The notes: generated by a model from the letters alone, not told the origin. DNA of 64,000 nucleotides from Actinomyces culturomici (GCF_900499005.1 NZ_LS991316.1:1078496-1142495); one strand, 5' to 3'. Shown: positions 1-9,045, numbered from the stretch's first letter. Made by a program: numbers and translations.

Positions 1-401
1 TTGCGGCGGATGTTGCGCACGGCGACGCGGGCGTCCTCGGCCTTGGTCTTCGCGAGCTTGACGTACTCGCGGCGACGCTCCTCTGTGAGGGCGGGCAGGA
101 CGACGCGGATGACGTTGCCGTCGTCGGTCGGGTTGACGCCGAGATCCGACTCGCGGAGGGTCTTGAGGATCTCCTGCGTCGCGGTCCGGTCGAAGGGAGA
201 GATGAGGACCGTACGGGCCTCGGGGATCTGGAAGGAGGCGAGCTGCTGCATGGGCGTCGGCGCCCCGTAGTAGTCGACGAGGAGCTTGTCGAACATGCCG
301 GAGTTCGCGCGGCCCGTCCGGATGTTCCCGAACTCGCCGGACGCGGCCTCGACGGCGCGGTCCATCTTGTCCTCGGCCTCGAGGAGAATGTCATCGATCA
401 C
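1..401 (-). CDS. frr: Ribosome recycling factor, N-terminal part (cut by window edge)
   Basis: RRF splits the post-termination ribosome together with EF-G so that subunits can be reused. The minus strand encodes 133 residues starting VIDDILLEAEDKMDRAV and containing the family segments NIRTGRA and the region around NPTDDGNVIRV. The family is about 185 residues, so roughly the last 50 lie outside the window. The GTG start at 401 is preceded by AGGAG eight bases upstream. The gene follows pyrH after 17 nt, the standard actinobacterial order tsf-pyrH-frr, so it is probably co-transcribed with it. Confidence 0.96.
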   Translation of the reverse strand, partial: MIDDILLEAEDKMDRAVEAASGEFGNIRTGRANSGMFDKLLVDYYGAPTPMQQLASFQIPEARTVLISPFDRTATQEILKTLRESDLGVNPTDDGNVIRVVLPALTEERRREYVKLAKTKAEDARVAVRNIRR

Positions 402-418
402 TGGTGGCTCCTTGGTGT

Positions 419-1135
419 TCAGTCTTCGGCAGTGACAAGAGTACCGATTCCCTCGCCGAGGAGGGCCGCGGTGACGTTCCCGGCCTCGGACATTCCGAAG
501 ATCCGGGTCTTCAGGCCGTTGTCGCGGCAGAGGGCGAGGGCCGTCGCGTCGACGACCTTGAGCTCGCGCGCAAGAGCGTCGGAGTAGGTGACGAAGTCGA
601 GCTTCTTCGCGTCCGGGTTCTTCCGCGGATCGTCGTCGTAGACGCCGTCGACGCCGTTCTTCGCGACGAGGAGCTCGTCGCAGTGCGTCTCGAGGGCGCG
701 CTGCGCGGAGACGGTGTCGGTCGAGAAGTAGGGCATGCCGGCGCCGGCGCCGAAGATCACGACGCGTCCCTTGTCCATGTGACGGATCGCGCGCAGCGGG
801 ATGTAGGGCTCGGCGACCTGCGTCATCGTCACCGCCGACTGGACGCGGGCGGGGACGCCCGCCTGCTCGATGAAGTCCTGGAGCGCGAGCGCGTTCATCA
901 CGGTGCCGAGCATGCCCATGTAGTCGGCGCGGGCGCGGTCCATGCCCGCCTGCGCGAGCGAGGCCCCGCGGAAGAAGTTGCCGCCGCCGACGACGACCGC
1001 GACCTCGACGCCCCTGCGGACGGCGGTGGCGATCTGGGCGGCGATATCGCGGACGACGACCGGATCGAGGCCGACGGCTCCGCCGCCGAACGCCTCACCG
1101 GACAGCTTGAGAAGGACCCTGCGGGGCTTCGCCAT
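419..1135 (-). CDS. pyrH: UMP kinase (uridylate kinase)
   Basis: PyrH phosphorylates UMP to UDP with ATP in pyrimidine nucleotide synthesis; it is a cytosolic hexamer of the amino-acid-kinase fold. The 238-residue protein has the usual length. It shows KLSGEAF (10-16), the GGGNFFRG nucleotide loop (about 50-57), a [13 protein letters not shown] segment (about 129-141) and VDGVYDDDP near 162-170, all typical of bacterial UMP kinases. The ATG is preceded by AAGGAG six bases upstream. It lies between tsf and frr. A hairpin between tsf and pyrH may reduce read-through from the ribosomal-protein genes. Confidence 0.97.
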   Translation of the reverse strand: MAKPRRVLLKLSGEAFGGGAVGLDPVVVRDIAAQIATAVRRGVEVAVVVGGGNFFRGASLAQAGMDRARADYMGMLGTVMNALALQDFIEQAGVPARVQSAVTMTQVAEPYIPLRAIRHMDKGRVVIFGAGAGMPYFSTDTVSAQRALETHCDELLVAKNGVDGVYDDDPRKNPDAKKLDFVTYSDALARELKVVDATALALCRDNGLKTRIFGMSEAGNVTAALLGEGIGTLVTAED

Positions 1136-1187
1136 GATGCGCTCCTTGAAGTAGGTGGGATGTCGAGGGTTTTCCGGTGAAGATATC

Positions 1188-1220
1188 CGAATGGCCCCGC
1201 CCTGGGGGCGGGGCCATTCG
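1188..1220. terminator. Hairpin between tsf and pyrH
   Basis: The arms 1188-1201 (CGAATGGCCCCGCC) and 1207-1220 form a perfect 14-bp stem with a 5-nt loop just past the tsf stop. There is no clear T tract on the minus strand, so it may be a partial terminator or an attenuator separating rpsB-tsf from pyrH-frr. Confidence 0.6.
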
Positions 1221-1227
1221 GAACGGG

Positions 1228-2055
1228 TCAGGCTCCGACGTGGACGCGGACGAAGTCCGTGACCGCGCCGCCGACCTCGGCGAGGACCTTGCCGACCGAC
1301 TTCGAGGGGTCGCGGGCGAAGGCCTGATCGACGAGGCAGTTGTCCTTGAAGTACGCCTCGAGGCGGCCGGTGACGATCTTGTCGACGATCTTCTCCGGCT
1401 TGCCCTCTTCGAGGGTGATCTTCACGAGGGTCTCGCGCTCCTTCTCGAGGACGTCGGCCGGGACGTGCTCGCGATCGAGGTACGCGGGCATGTAGGCGGC
1501 GACGTGCATCGCGATGTCGTGGGCGACGGGGGCCGCCGCGGCATCGGTGACGACGAAGACGCCGACCTGCGGGGGCAGGTCCGGGCTCGTCTGGTGGAGG
1601 TAGAGGTCGACGTTCTCGCCCTCGACGCGGATGACGCGACGGATCTCGAGCTTCTCGCCGATGACCGCGGCCATGCCGTTGAGCTTGTCCTGGACGGTCT
1701 CGTCGCCCATCGGGGCGGCGAGGAGGGACTCGAGGTCGGAGGCGCCGGACGCGACGGCCGCCGCGAGGACCTCGTTCGCGAAGTCGATGAACTTCTGGTT
1801 CTTCGCGACGAAGTCGGTCTCGGAGTTCACCTCGACGAGGACGCCGACGCCCTCGTTCACCTGGGCGGCGAGGAGGCCCGCGGAGGCCTGACGGCCCTCG
1901 CGCTTCGAGAGGGACTTGAGGCCCTTGAGGCGGATGATCTCGAGCGCCTTCTCGGCGTCGCCGTCGGCCTCGGTGAGGGCCTTCTTCACATCCATCATTC
2001 CGGCGCCGGTCTGCTCGCGCAGCGCCTTGACGTCGGCAGCGGTGAAATTCGCCAT
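1228..2055 (-). CDS. tsf: Elongation factor Ts
   Basis: EF-Ts is the nucleotide exchange factor that recharges EF-Tu with GTP. The 275-residue protein opens with [27 protein letters not shown], the UBA-like N-terminal domain that contacts EF-Tu, and has the ETDFVAKN segment (about 80) characteristic of the family. Length matches actinobacterial EF-Ts. The ATG has AAAGGA upstream. It follows rpsB after 31 nt, so the two share a transcript in the standard rpsB-tsf arrangement. Confidence 0.97.
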   Translation of the reverse strand: MANFTAADVKALREQTGAGMMDVKKALTEADGDAEKALEIIRLKGLKSLSKREGRQASAGLLAAQVNEGVGVLVEVNSETDFVAKNQKFIDFANEVLAAAVASGASDLESLLAAPMGDETVQDKLNGMAAVIGEKLEIRRVIRVEGENVDLYLHQTSPDLPPQVGVFVVTDAAAAPVAHDIAMHVAAYMPAYLDREHVPADVLEKERETLVKITLEEGKPEKIVDKIVTGRLEAYFKDNCLVDQAFARDPSKSVGKVLAEVGGAVTDFVRVHVGA

Positions 2056-2086
2056 GGGAATGTCCTTTCGGGAAGCGGGTGCGGGA

Positions 2087-2932
2087 TCAGGCCTGCTCGC
2101 CGGCGGCCTCGGCGGGGGCCTCGGTCGTCTCGGCGGGGGCCTCGGTCGTCTCGGCGGCGGTCTCGCCCTCGAGGAGCTCCCGCTCCCACTCGGCGAGGGG
2201 CTCGGCGACGGTCTCGGCCGAGTCGGCGGACTTGCGGGTCTCGGAGCGGGCGAGGAGGCCCTCGGCCACGGCGTCGGCGACGACGCGGGTGAGGAGCGCG
2301 ACGGCGCGAATCGCGTCGTCGTTGCCCGGGATGCGGTAGTCGACCTCGTCCGGATCCGCGTTGGTGTCGAGGATCGCGACGATCGGGATGTTGAGCTTGC
2401 GGGCCTCGGAGACGGCGAGGTGCTCCTTCTTCGGGTCGACGATCCACACGGCCGAGGGGACCTTGGCCATGTCGCGGATGCCGCCGAGGGTGCGCGAGAG
2501 CTTCTCCTTCTCGCGGCTCATCATGAGGAGTTCCTTCTTGGTGTGGCCGGAGGCGGCGACGTCCTCGAAGTCGATCTGCTCGAGCTCCTTGAGGCGCTGG
2601 AGGCGCTTGGCGACGGTCGAGAAGTTGGTGAGCATGCCGCCGAGCCAGCGGTGGTTGACGTAGGGCATGCCGACGCGGGTCGCCTGCTCGGCGACGGCCT
2701 CCTGGGCCTGCTTCTTCGTGCCGACGAAGAGGATCGTGCCGCCGTGGGCGACCGTCTGCTTGACGAAGTCGTACGCGATGTCGATGTCCGCGATCGTCTG
2801 CTGGAGATCGATGATGTAGATGCCGTTGCGCTCGGTGAGGATAAAGCGCTTCATCTTCGGGTTCCACCGGCGGGTCTGGTGTCCGAAGTGGACGCCGGAC
2901 TCGAGAAGCTGACGCATGGTGACGACTGCCAT
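2087..2932 (-). CDS. rpsB: 30S ribosomal protein S2
   Basis: S2 binds the 30S head near the platform and is needed for S1 association and initiation. The 281-residue sequence has the conserved opening [21 protein letters not shown], the IYIIDLQQT segment, FVGTKKQAQ and [13 protein letters not shown]. The core is followed by about 45 extra residues rich in Glu, Ala and Thr with two near-identical AETTEAP repeats; such acidic tails are common in actinobacterial S2. The ATG has GGGGAAGGA upstream. It is the first gene of the rpsB-tsf(-pyrH-frr) unit and is preceded by a long structured leader. Confidence 0.97.
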   Translation of the reverse strand: MAVVTMRQLLESGVHFGHQTRRWNPKMKRFILTERNGIYIIDLQQTIADIDIAYDFVKQTVAHGGTILFVGTKKQAQEAVAEQATRVGMPYVNHRWLGGMLTNFSTVAKRLQRLKELEQIDFEDVAASGHTKKELLMMSREKEKLSRTLGGIRDMAKVPSAVWIVDPKKEHLAVSEARKLNIPIVAILDTNADPDEVDYRIPGNDDAIRAVALLTRVVADAVAEGLLARSETRKSADSAETVAEPLAEWERELLEGETAAETTEAPAETTEAPAEAAGEQA

Positions 2933-3148
2933 GGAATCGTCCTTCCCCCGCGGGATGCGGGATCGGCGGGGGCTCTCGCCCCCTTGTTTCGGTTAACGCC
3001 CGTGACGGACCGTCCGTCCGGGCCCTGGCGTCGTGGTGGGGACCGCCTCCGAGGAGGACCGGGTCGCCCGACCCCGCCGCGCGGCTGAAGGCCGCCTCGC
3101 GGAAAACGGCGCGCGAAGTCACCTGCACGCAGGTGCGGAACCAGTCTA
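2933..3148 (-). promoter_or_regulatory. rpsB promoter and long structured leader
   Basis: On the minus strand a TAGACT hexamer (3143-3148) fits an actinobacterial -10 box; no good -35 is visible. It would give a leader of about 200 nt before the rpsB ATG. The leader contains several small perfect hairpins: CACCTGC/GCAGGTG (3120-3135), a GCGGC/GCCGC stem near 3080-3095, GGGTC/GACCC near 3060, and GGGGGC/GCCCCC near 2972-2987 close to the ribosome binding site. Such leaders often mediate ribosomal-protein autoregulation, which is inferred here. No gene is seen from 2933 to 3295. Confidence 0.45.
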
Positions 3149-3295
3149 GACCATGGGAAACTCGCCCCCGGACCCCGGGCCTGTGACCCTCGTCAAGCGC
3201 GGCGCCCGTCCACATCCGCCCCGCGGCGTTCGCGGCGTCCACAGTTCGCGGCGCCCCGGACGGCGCGCGGTCGCGCGAACCTCCACCCTGTCGTC

Positions 3296-3811
3296 ATGCG
3301 CCCTCCCGAACCGTCCCGCGTCCGCCGCCGTACCGGGCTCGTTCCCGCGTTCCTCCTCACGCTCGTCCTCCTCCTCGCTCCCGGCACGGCCGTCGCCGAC
3401 GAGGCCGGGGCCGCCCCCTGGTCGTGGCCCGCCGAATCGCCGGTTCGCGTCGTCCGCGCCTTCGATCCGCCGGCGCGGCCATGGCTCCCCGGACATCGAG
3501 GCGTCGATCTCGATCTCCCGGTCGGCCGCGTCGTCCGCGCGCCCGCCGACGGGCGCGTGAGCGTCGCGGGCGAGCTCGCGGGACGGGGCGTCGTCGCGAT
3601 CGCCCACGGACGGATCCGGTCGACCTTCGAACCGGTCATCCCCCTCGTCGCGGTCGGCGAGGAGGTCGCGCGCGGCCAGGCCGTCGCGGTCGTCGCCCCG
3701 GGCCACTCCCCCGGCGCCCTCCATTGGGGCGCGAAGGTCGGAGCCGACGTCTACGTCGATCCCCTGCGCCTCCTCGTGCCCGAGGTCGTCCTCAAGCCCT
3801 GGGACGGCTGA
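3296..3811 (+). CDS. M23-family (LytM domain) secreted protein with degenerate active site
   Basis: A 171-residue secreted protein. Residues 1-35 form a signal peptide (RRR, hydrophobic LVPAFLLTLVLLLAPGTAVA). The rest is a short M23/LytM domain whose active members are zinc peptidases cutting peptidoglycan cross-bridges. HRGVDLDLP near 68 supplies the first metal-binding His and Asp. The HxH motif reads GALHWG, so its first His is Ala, and the usual central HG-G-x-T-x-Y-x-H segment reads AHGRIRSTFEPV. It may therefore bind or activate other hydrolases, as EnvC/NlpD proteins do, rather than cleave. A homologous gene sits opposite rpsB in mycobacteria (Rv2891 position). GTG/ATG alternatives nearby leave the start slightly uncertain. 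Confidence 0.85.
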   Translation: MRPPEPSRVRRRTGLVPAFLLTLVLLLAPGTAVADEAGAAPWSWPAESPVRVVRAFDPPARPWLPGHRGVDLDLPVGRVVRAPADGRVSVAGELAGRGVVAIAHGRIRSTFEPVIPLVAVGEEVARGQAVAVVAPGHSPGALHWGAKVGADVYVDPLRLLVPEVVLKPWDG

Positions 3812-3881
3812 GCAGGGCAGCGGCGACGGATGCGCCCCCCTGAGCGGCGCTCCGCCCCCGGCCTCGTCGATCCCGACGGAG

Positions 3882-4796
3882 TTACGCGCGCGGATGCGCC
3901 TGCCGGTAGACGGCGGAGAGGCGGTCGGCGTCGACGTGCGTGTAGCGCTGCGTCGTCGTGAGCGAGGAGTGCCCGAGGATCTCCTGGACGCTGCGCAGAT
4001 CCGCGCCGCCCTGAAGGAGGTGGGTCGCCGCCGTGTGGCGCAGCGCGTGGGGGGCGAGATCGGGGACGCCGGCGCGCGCGGCCTCCCGGTGGATCATCGC
4101 GCGAACGATCCGCTGGTCGACGCGCCGTCCCTGAGCGCCGAGGAAGAGCGCCGAGCCCGACTCGGGGACGGCGAGGGCGGGGCGCCCCTCGCTCCGCCAC
4201 CTGCCGATCGCCTCGAGCGCGAGCGGGGTGAGGGGGACGACGCGCTCCTTGTTCCCCTTGCCGAGGACACGGGCGGTGCCGGAAGCGTCGTCGATCGATC
4301 GGAGGTCGAGGCCGCAGAGCTCGGCGACGCGCATGCCGGAGGCGTAGATCGTCTCGAGGATCGCCCAGTCGCGCAGTCCCACGGGCCCGCCCTCCCCGGC
4401 CCTCGTCCGGGCGTCCTCCATGAGCCGCTCGGCGTCGGTGCGCGTGAGGACCTGCGGGAGGCGCTGGTCGGGCCGGGCGGTGACGAGGGCGAGCGACGGA
4501 TCGGTCGGCAGGAGCCCGCGCTCGTGCGCCCACCCGGCGAAGCCTCGGACGGCCGCGGTGCGCCGCGGGAGGGTCGAGCGGGAGGCCCCGGACTCCGCCT
4601 GCTCGCCGAGCCACAGGCGGATCCTGCGGGTCGTCATCGCCCGGGCGAGGGCTTCGGGCGCGGCGTCCGCGTCGAGGCCGAGGCTGTCGAGCAGGGAGGC
4701 GAGATCGCCCGAGTAGGCGCGCAGCGTGTTCTCGGAGAGGCCGCGCGCGTGCCGCAGATGCTCGATCCACGCGCGCAGCGGGGAGGCGTCGGACAT
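3882..4796 (-). CDS. xerC: Tyrosine recombinase XerC
   Basis: XerC resolves chromosome dimers at dif with XerD. The 304-residue protein has an N-terminal SAM-like core-binding domain (about 6-95) and a C-terminal catalytic domain. The tyrosine recombinase residues are all present: Arg156 (SGMRVAEL), Lys180 (GKGNKER), His250 and Arg253 (HALRH), His276 (LGHSS) and Tyr285 (TQRYTH). It lies directly after dprA, as in other actinobacteria. A TAGGAT hexamer at 4803-4808 ends 6 nt before the ATG and overlaps the dprA stop, so xerC probably also has its own leaderless transcript. Confidence 0.95.
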   Translation of the reverse strand: MSDASPLRAWIEHLRHARGLSENTLRAYSGDLASLLDSLGLDADAAPEALARAMTTRRIRLWLGEQAESGASRSTLPRRTAAVRGFAGWAHERGLLPTDPSLALVTARPDQRLPQVLTRTDAERLMEDARTRAGEGGPVGLRDWAILETIYASGMRVAELCGLDLRSIDDASGTARVLGKGNKERVVPLTPLALEAIGRWRSEGRPALAVPESGSALFLGAQGRRVDQRIVRAMIHREAARAGVPDLAPHALRHTAATHLLQGGADLRSVQEILGHSSLTTTQRYTHVDADRLSAVYRQAHPRA

Positions 4797-4800
4797 GCGC

Positions 4801-5946
4801 TCATCCTAGGCGCCGCCTCGCCCATCCCCTCGAGTCGGACGCGACGAGGCCGGCGAGCTCGAGCCCGGCGAGCGCCGCGAGGACCTCCCTCTCACCGAGG
4901 CCCGCGGCGCGCGACAGGCGCGCGAGTGTCGTGCTCGACCGCTGCGGGAGGGCCTCCCACACCCTGCGGGCGATGGGGTCAAGGGCGTCCGCGCCCCGAT
5001 CGGGAACCACCGGCTCGCCGAAGAGGACCGCCTGGGAGCCCTCGAGCGGTGCGACGAGTTCGAGGACCTCGCCGACGTCCCTCACGAGGATCGCGCCGTT
5101 GCGGATGAGGTCGTGACATCCGATCGAGGCGCTCGACGTCACGGGGCCGGGAACCGCGCCGACGGGTCGTCCGAGGTCGAGGGCGCGCCGCGCCGTGGCG
5201 AGCGCTCCGGATCGCGCGGAGGCTTCGACGACGACCGTCGCGCCGGCCCACGCGGCGAGGAGACGGTTGCGCCCGAGGAAGCGCCACTTCGCCGGGCGCC
5301 ACGAGGTCGGGACCTCGGAGACGAGGGCGCCACCGCGCTCGAGCATCTTCGAGAAGAGATCGCCGTGGGCCGCGGGATAGGGGTTGCCCACTCCCCCGGC
5401 CATGACGGCGAGCGTCGCGCCGGAGGCCGCGAGGGCGCCGCGGTGAGCGGCCGCGTCGATCCCGAAGGCGCCGCCCGAGAGGACCGGAACGCCCCGCTCG
5501 GCGAGTCCCGCCCCGAGGTCGAAGGCGGTGCGCTCCCCCGCGTTCGTCGCCGCCCTCGCGCCGACGAGCGCGACCGGCGGAGCGTCGGGCAGGCGTCCGA
5601 GGACCCACAGGCCGATCGGAGCCGCGGGGCCGAGCGCGTCGAGCGCGTCGGGCCAGCCCTCGTCGCCGGGGAGGAGGAATCGTCCCCCGAGCGACTCGAG
5701 CGCCTCGAGCTCGGCGCGCGGGCGGGCCTCGAGGACGCGCGGACGCCATCGCTCCCAGGCCTCGGCCCATCGTCGTCCCCGTCCTGCCAGCGCCGGGGGC
5801 AGCGGACCGGGCGCATCGGCGCCGGCCCATGCGATCGCCTCCTCGTCGCCGAGGCCGGCGCGCAGGGCCGCCGCGTGGAGGTCCTCGGGTTCGACGACGC
5901 AGCACCACCACGCCGCATTGAGCCTGTCAGTCTCCGACCCGGGCAT
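4801..5946 (-). CDS. dprA: DNA-processing protein DprA (Smf)
   Basis: DprA binds incoming single-stranded DNA and loads RecA during natural transformation; many non-competent actinobacteria keep it. The 381-residue protein has an N-terminal helical region, a Rossmann-like domain with VALVGARAATNAGER (about 125-139), SGGAFGIDAAAHRGAL (157-172) and the FLGRNRLLAAWAGATVVVEA segment, and a C-terminal winged-helix domain (about 310-375, DPIARRVWEALPQRSSTTLARLS). The start overlaps yifB by 20 nt, which indicates translational coupling. The neighbouring yifB (ComM-like) gene strengthens a DNA-uptake or recombination role. Confidence 0.94.
   Translation of the reverse strand: MPGSETDRLNAAWWCCVVEPEDLHAAALRAGLGDEEAIAWAGADAPGPLPPALAGRGRRWAEAWERWRPRVLEARPRAELEALESLGGRFLLPGDEGWPDALDALGPAAPIGLWVLGRLPDAPPVALVGARAATNAGERTAFDLGAGLAERGVPVLSGGAFGIDAAAHRGALAASGATLAVMAGGVGNPYPAAHGDLFSKMLERGGALVSEVPTSWRPAKWRFLGRNRLLAAWAGATVVVEASARSGALATARRALDLGRPVGAVPGPVTSSASIGCHDLIRNGAILVRDVGEVLELVAPLEGSQAVLFGEPVVPDRGADALDPIARRVWEALPQRSSTTLARLSRAAGLGEREVLAALAGLELAGLVASDSRGWARRRLG
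4803..4808 (-). promoter_or_regulatory. Putative -10 box of a leaderless xerC transcript
   Basis: TAGGAT on the minus strand ends 6 nt before the xerC ATG, the geometry seen at other starts in this window. It overlaps the end of dprA. Confidence 0.45.
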
Positions 5947-7468
5947 CGGGGCCTCCCGTTCTCAGGGCGAGCGCGCGGGCGAGATCGGTCTCGTCCGGCG
6001 AGTCGCGTTCCGACAGATCCGCGAGCGTCCACATGAGGCGGAGCACCCGATCGGCTCCCCGCATTGAGAGGACCCGCTCGTCGACGGCCCGGTCGAGCCG
6101 CTCGACGAGGTCGGGCCGGATGCCCGACGAGCGGCGGAGCCACGGCCCGGGGAGCTCGGCATTGAGGGTCCAGCCCGTGCCGCTCAGGCGCGCCCGGGCA
6201 CGGGCGCGCGCGGCGACGACCCTCCGCTTCGCCTCGGCGCTCGACACGGGGGTCGAGGCGGCGAGGTCCGCGCGCGTCGGCTGCCGCATCTCGACGGTGA
6301 TGTCGATCCGGTCGAGGAGGGGTCCGGAGAGACGGGAGAGGTAACGCCGCCGCTGCAGGGACGTACAGCGGCAGCGCCGACCGGCCCGCCCGCACGGGCA
6401 GGGATTCGAAGCGAGGACGAGCTGGAACGCGGCCGGGTAGTCGGCGCGCCCCCTCGACCTGTGGATCGCGATGCGCCGCTCCTCGAGGGGCTGGCGCAGG
6501 GCGTCGAGGACCGCGGGCGGGAACTCGGCCGCCTCGTCGAGGAAGAGGACGCCCCCGTGGGCGAGCGAGACGGCGCCGGGCGACGCGATCCCGCTTCCCC
6601 CGCCGATGAGCGCCGGGGTCGTCGCGCTGTGGTGGGGCGCCTGGAAGGGCGGGGTGCGCAGGAGCGCGCTCCCCTCGGGCAGGACCCCGGCGAGCGAATG
6701 GAGCGCCGTCGTCTCGAGGGCGACGCGGTCGTCGAGATCGGGGAGGATCCCGGGCAGGCGCGAGGCGAGCATCGTCTTGCCGGCTCCGGGCTCGCCCTCG
6801 AGGAAGAGGTGGTGTCCTCCGGCGGCCGCGACGAGAAGCGCGTCGACCGCACCGTCCTGGCCACGCACGTCCGCGAGGTCGCGTTCGTCCGGAGGCGCGG
6901 CGGCCGGCGGTGGAGCCGGCGCGCGCTCGAGGAGGCGCGGCCGCGCCGCGCGGCCGCCCGCCCATACGACGACGTCGGCGAGGTGGGCGAAGCCGAGAAC
7001 CTCGATCCCTGGGACGAGGCGGGCCTCGTCGACGCACTCGACGGGCACGACGACCCTGCGGACGCCGAGGCCCTTAGCGGAGGCGACGGCGGGGAGGATC
7101 CCGCGCACGGGCCGCAGTCCCCCGTCGAGTCCGAGTTCGGCGAGGAGCGCCGCGCCCTCGAAGGCGGAAGCGTCGACGGCCCCAGCGGCGACGAGGACCG
7201 ACATCGCGATCGCGAGGTCGAAGCCCGACCCCGACTTCGGGAGCCCCGCGGGCGAGAGATTGACAGTGATCCGCGCGTCCATCACCTCGAGGTCGCAGCT
7301 CTGGAGCGCCGAGCGGACGCGATCCTTCGCCTCGCGCAGCGAGGCGTCGGGCAGGCCGACGAGCGTGAAGGCGACGAGTCCGCGCCCGACGTGCGTCTCG
7401 ACGTCGACGAGGCGCCCCTCGAGTCCGAGGAGGGCGATCGAGCGGACGGCGGCGATGCGGGCGCTCAT
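5927..7468 (-). CDS. YifB/ComM family Mg-chelatase-like AAA+ ATPase
   Basis: YifB proteins are hexameric AAA+ ATPases; the proteobacterial homologue ComM promotes branch migration during natural transformation. From MSARIAAVRSIALLGLEG the protein is 513 residues, the usual length. An N-terminal Lon-protease-like domain (about 1-170) precedes the AAA+ core with Walker A GEPGAGKTM and Walker B GVLFLDEAAEF, then the family Cys cluster CPCGRAGRRCRC and the C-terminal domain. The ATG overlaps the yraN stop (ATGA at 7465-7468), so I chose it over an open upstream extension. It lies in the conserved yraN-yifB-dprA-xerC block. Confidence 0.94.
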   Translation of the reverse strand: MSARIAAVRSIALLGLEGRLVDVETHVGRGLVAFTLVGLPDASLREAKDRVRSALQSCDLEVMDARITVNLSPAGLPKSGSGFDLAIAMSVLVAAGAVDASAFEGAALLAELGLDGGLRPVRGILPAVASAKGLGVRRVVVPVECVDEARLVPGIEVLGFAHLADVVVWAGGRAARPRLLERAPAPPPAAAPPDERDLADVRGQDGAVDALLVAAAGGHHLFLEGEPGAGKTMLASRLPGILPDLDDRVALETTALHSLAGVLPEGSALLRTPPFQAPHHSATTPALIGGGSGIASPGAVSLAHGGVLFLDEAAEFPPAVLDALRQPLEERRIAIHRSRGRADYPAAFQLVLASNPCPCGRAGRRCRCTSLQRRRYLSRLSGPLLDRIDITVEMRQPTRADLAASTPVSSAEAKRRVVAARARARARLSGTGWTLNAELPGPWLRRSSGIRPDLVERLDRAVDERVLSMRGADRVLRLMWTLADLSERDSPDETDLARALALRTGGPDARVGD

Positions 7469-7875
7469 GCGATGCCCCGCACCCACGTCGCCCTCGCTCC
7501 GAGGGTCCGCAGATCCTTCACGGGAAGGGCCGCGAGGATCTCGTCGCGGCGCGACGGCTCGAGGGCGAGGGCGATAGCGTCGACCCTCAGCCGCCGACGG
7601 CATCCGCGCTCGGCGACCCAGTGGCCCGCGAGCAGCCGAAGTTTCGCGACCTTGCGGGCGTCGATCGATTCGACGGCGCTGCCGCGCAGATCGCCGATCC
7701 GAGTCCTCACCTCGACGACGACGATGCCGGGCGGCCCCTCGGCGATGAGGTCGAGTTCTCCGAGCCTTCCGCCCCGCCAGTTCCTCTCGAGGACGACGAG
7801 TCCGGCCTCCTCGAGCAGGAGCGCCGCAGTGTCCTCCCCCGAGCGTCCGAGCGCCCGCCTGTGATCCGCGTCCAT
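7465..7875 (-). CDS. YraN family (UPF0102) nuclease-fold protein
   Basis: A 136-residue member of UPF0102, a restriction-endonuclease-fold family of uncertain function found beside rnhB or yifB in many bacteria. The typical catalytic-like residues are visible: GELDLIA (about 38-44) and VVVEVRTR (about 51-58), corresponding to the E-x-D...E-V-K core, with Arg in place of the usual Lys. It overlaps yifB by 4 nt. Activity cannot be judged from sequence. The 134 bp between this gene and the DUF2469 gene show no convincing feature. Confidence 0.9.
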   Translation of the reverse strand: MDADHRRALGRSGEDTAALLLEEAGLVVLERNWRGGRLGELDLIAEGPPGIVVVEVRTRIGDLRGSAVESIDARKVAKLRLLAGHWVAERGCRRRLRVDAIALALEPSRRDEILAALPVKDLRTLGARATWVRGIA

Positions 7876-8009
7876 GAACTCACCTCCGCAGGGAGGGTCT
7901 CAGGGGACGGACGGGTCGCGCGAGCCGGGCGGGCTCGGCCTGTGGACGGCGACGCCGGCGGCGCGGGCCTGTGGATCCGCGTGCGGGTCGCGCCGACGAG
8001 CGCGGCGGA

Positions 8010-8309
8010 TCAGGGGATGTCGAGCTCGGGCTTCGAGAGCTCCTCGACGTTGACGTCCTTGTACGTGATGACGCGAACCGAGCGGACGAAGCGGGAGGAG
8101 CGGTAGATGTCCCAGACCCACGCGTCGGTGAGGGTGAGCTCGAAGAACACGTCGCCGCCGACGGGGCGCGCCTGGACGTCGACCTGATTGCACAGGTAGA
8201 AGCGGCGCTCGGTCTCGACCACGTACTTGAACAGGCCGATGACGTCCCGGTACTCGCGGAAGAGTTCGAGTTCCAGGGCGTTCTCGTAGCCTTCGATGTC
8301 TTCGCTCAC
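8010..8309 (-). CDS. DUF2469 protein
   Basis: A 99-residue acidic protein starting VSEDIEGYENALELELFREYRDVIGLFKYVVETERRFYL and ending in VEELSKPELDIP. This is the signature of DUF2469 (mycobacterial Rv2901c type), a small cytosolic actinobacterial family without known function that nearly always sits between rnhB and yraN, as here. The GTG start is preceded by a short GGAG only two bases away. A CATCAT hexamer about 8 nt upstream may instead indicate a leaderless transcript. Identity is firm from the sequence pattern; function is unknown. Confidence 0.92.
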   Translation of the reverse strand: MSEDIEGYENALELELFREYRDVIGLFKYVVETERRFYLCNQVDVQARPVGGDVFFELTLTDAWVWDIYRSSRFVRSVRVITYKDVNVEELSKPELDIP

Positions 8310-8343
8310 GGCTCCATGATGCCCTGTTCGCGGCCCACGAGCA

Positions 8344-9045
8344 TCATCGGGCGGGCGTGAGACCCGTCCCGGGGAGCCTCCAGGACACCCGGTGGAGGGG
8401 TCCCGGTCCGAGCCTCTCGAGGCCCGCGACGTGAGCGGGAGAGGCGTAGCCCTTGTTCGACGCCCAGTCGTAGCCCGGGTCCGGGGCCTGGGTCATCCAC
8501 CGGTCGCGGGCGACCTTCGCGAGCACGGAGGCGGCGGCGACCGCGGTGCACGACGCATCGGCCTTCACGCGGGTGAGCACCTCGGGGACCTCGACCTCGG
8601 GGAGCTCGGGGCCGTCGAGCTCGGCGAGGAGATCCTCCGGGGGCGTCAGCCAGTCGTGCGACCCGTCGAGGAGGACGAGGGCGGGGCCGCGGACCTGGGC
8701 GACGAGGGAGCCCGAGCCCATGAGCTCGGCGAGCGCCCGCATCCCCGCCAGGCGCAGCGCTCCGACGATGCCCCAGCGGTCGACCTCCGCATTCGAGGCG
8801 AAGCCGACGGCTCCGGGGGCCCAGGCCCCGACGAGGGGAACGAGGGCCTCGCGGCGCTTCGGAGTGAGAAGTTTCGAATCGGCGAGACCGGAGGGCGCCA
8901 CGCCCTCGTCCCCCGTGACGGCGCATGCGCCGACGGCGACGGGGCCCGCGAGGGCGCCGCGCCCGACCTCGTCCATTCCGATGACGACGCCCGCGCGCTC
9001 GAGGAGGGCGAGCTCGACGTCCCGGGTCGCGAGGACGCGCGTCAC
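8344..9045 (-). CDS. rnhB: Ribonuclease HII
   Basis: RNase HII nicks 5' of single ribonucleotides or RNA stretches in DNA. From the GTG at 9045, which overlaps the lepB stop (GTGA), the protein is 233 residues. Motif MDEVGRG (24-30) gives the first catalytic Asp-Glu pair, followed by ADSKLL, LLDGSHDW and the C-terminal KADASCTAVAAASVLAKVARD with further acidic ligands. Its place after lepB is conserved in actinobacteria. The open frame continues upstream through lepB, but the overlap and homology fix the start. Confidence 0.94.
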   Translation of the reverse strand: MTRVLATRDVELALLERAGVVIGMDEVGRGALAGPVAVGACAVTGDEGVAPSGLADSKLLTPKRREALVPLVGAWAPGAVGFASNAEVDRWGIVGALRLAGMRALAELMGSGSLVAQVRGPALVLLDGSHDWLTPPEDLLAELDGPELPEVEVPEVLTRVKADASCTAVAAASVLAKVARDRWMTQAPDPGYDWASNKGYASPAHVAGLERLGPGPLHRVSWRLPGTGLTPAR

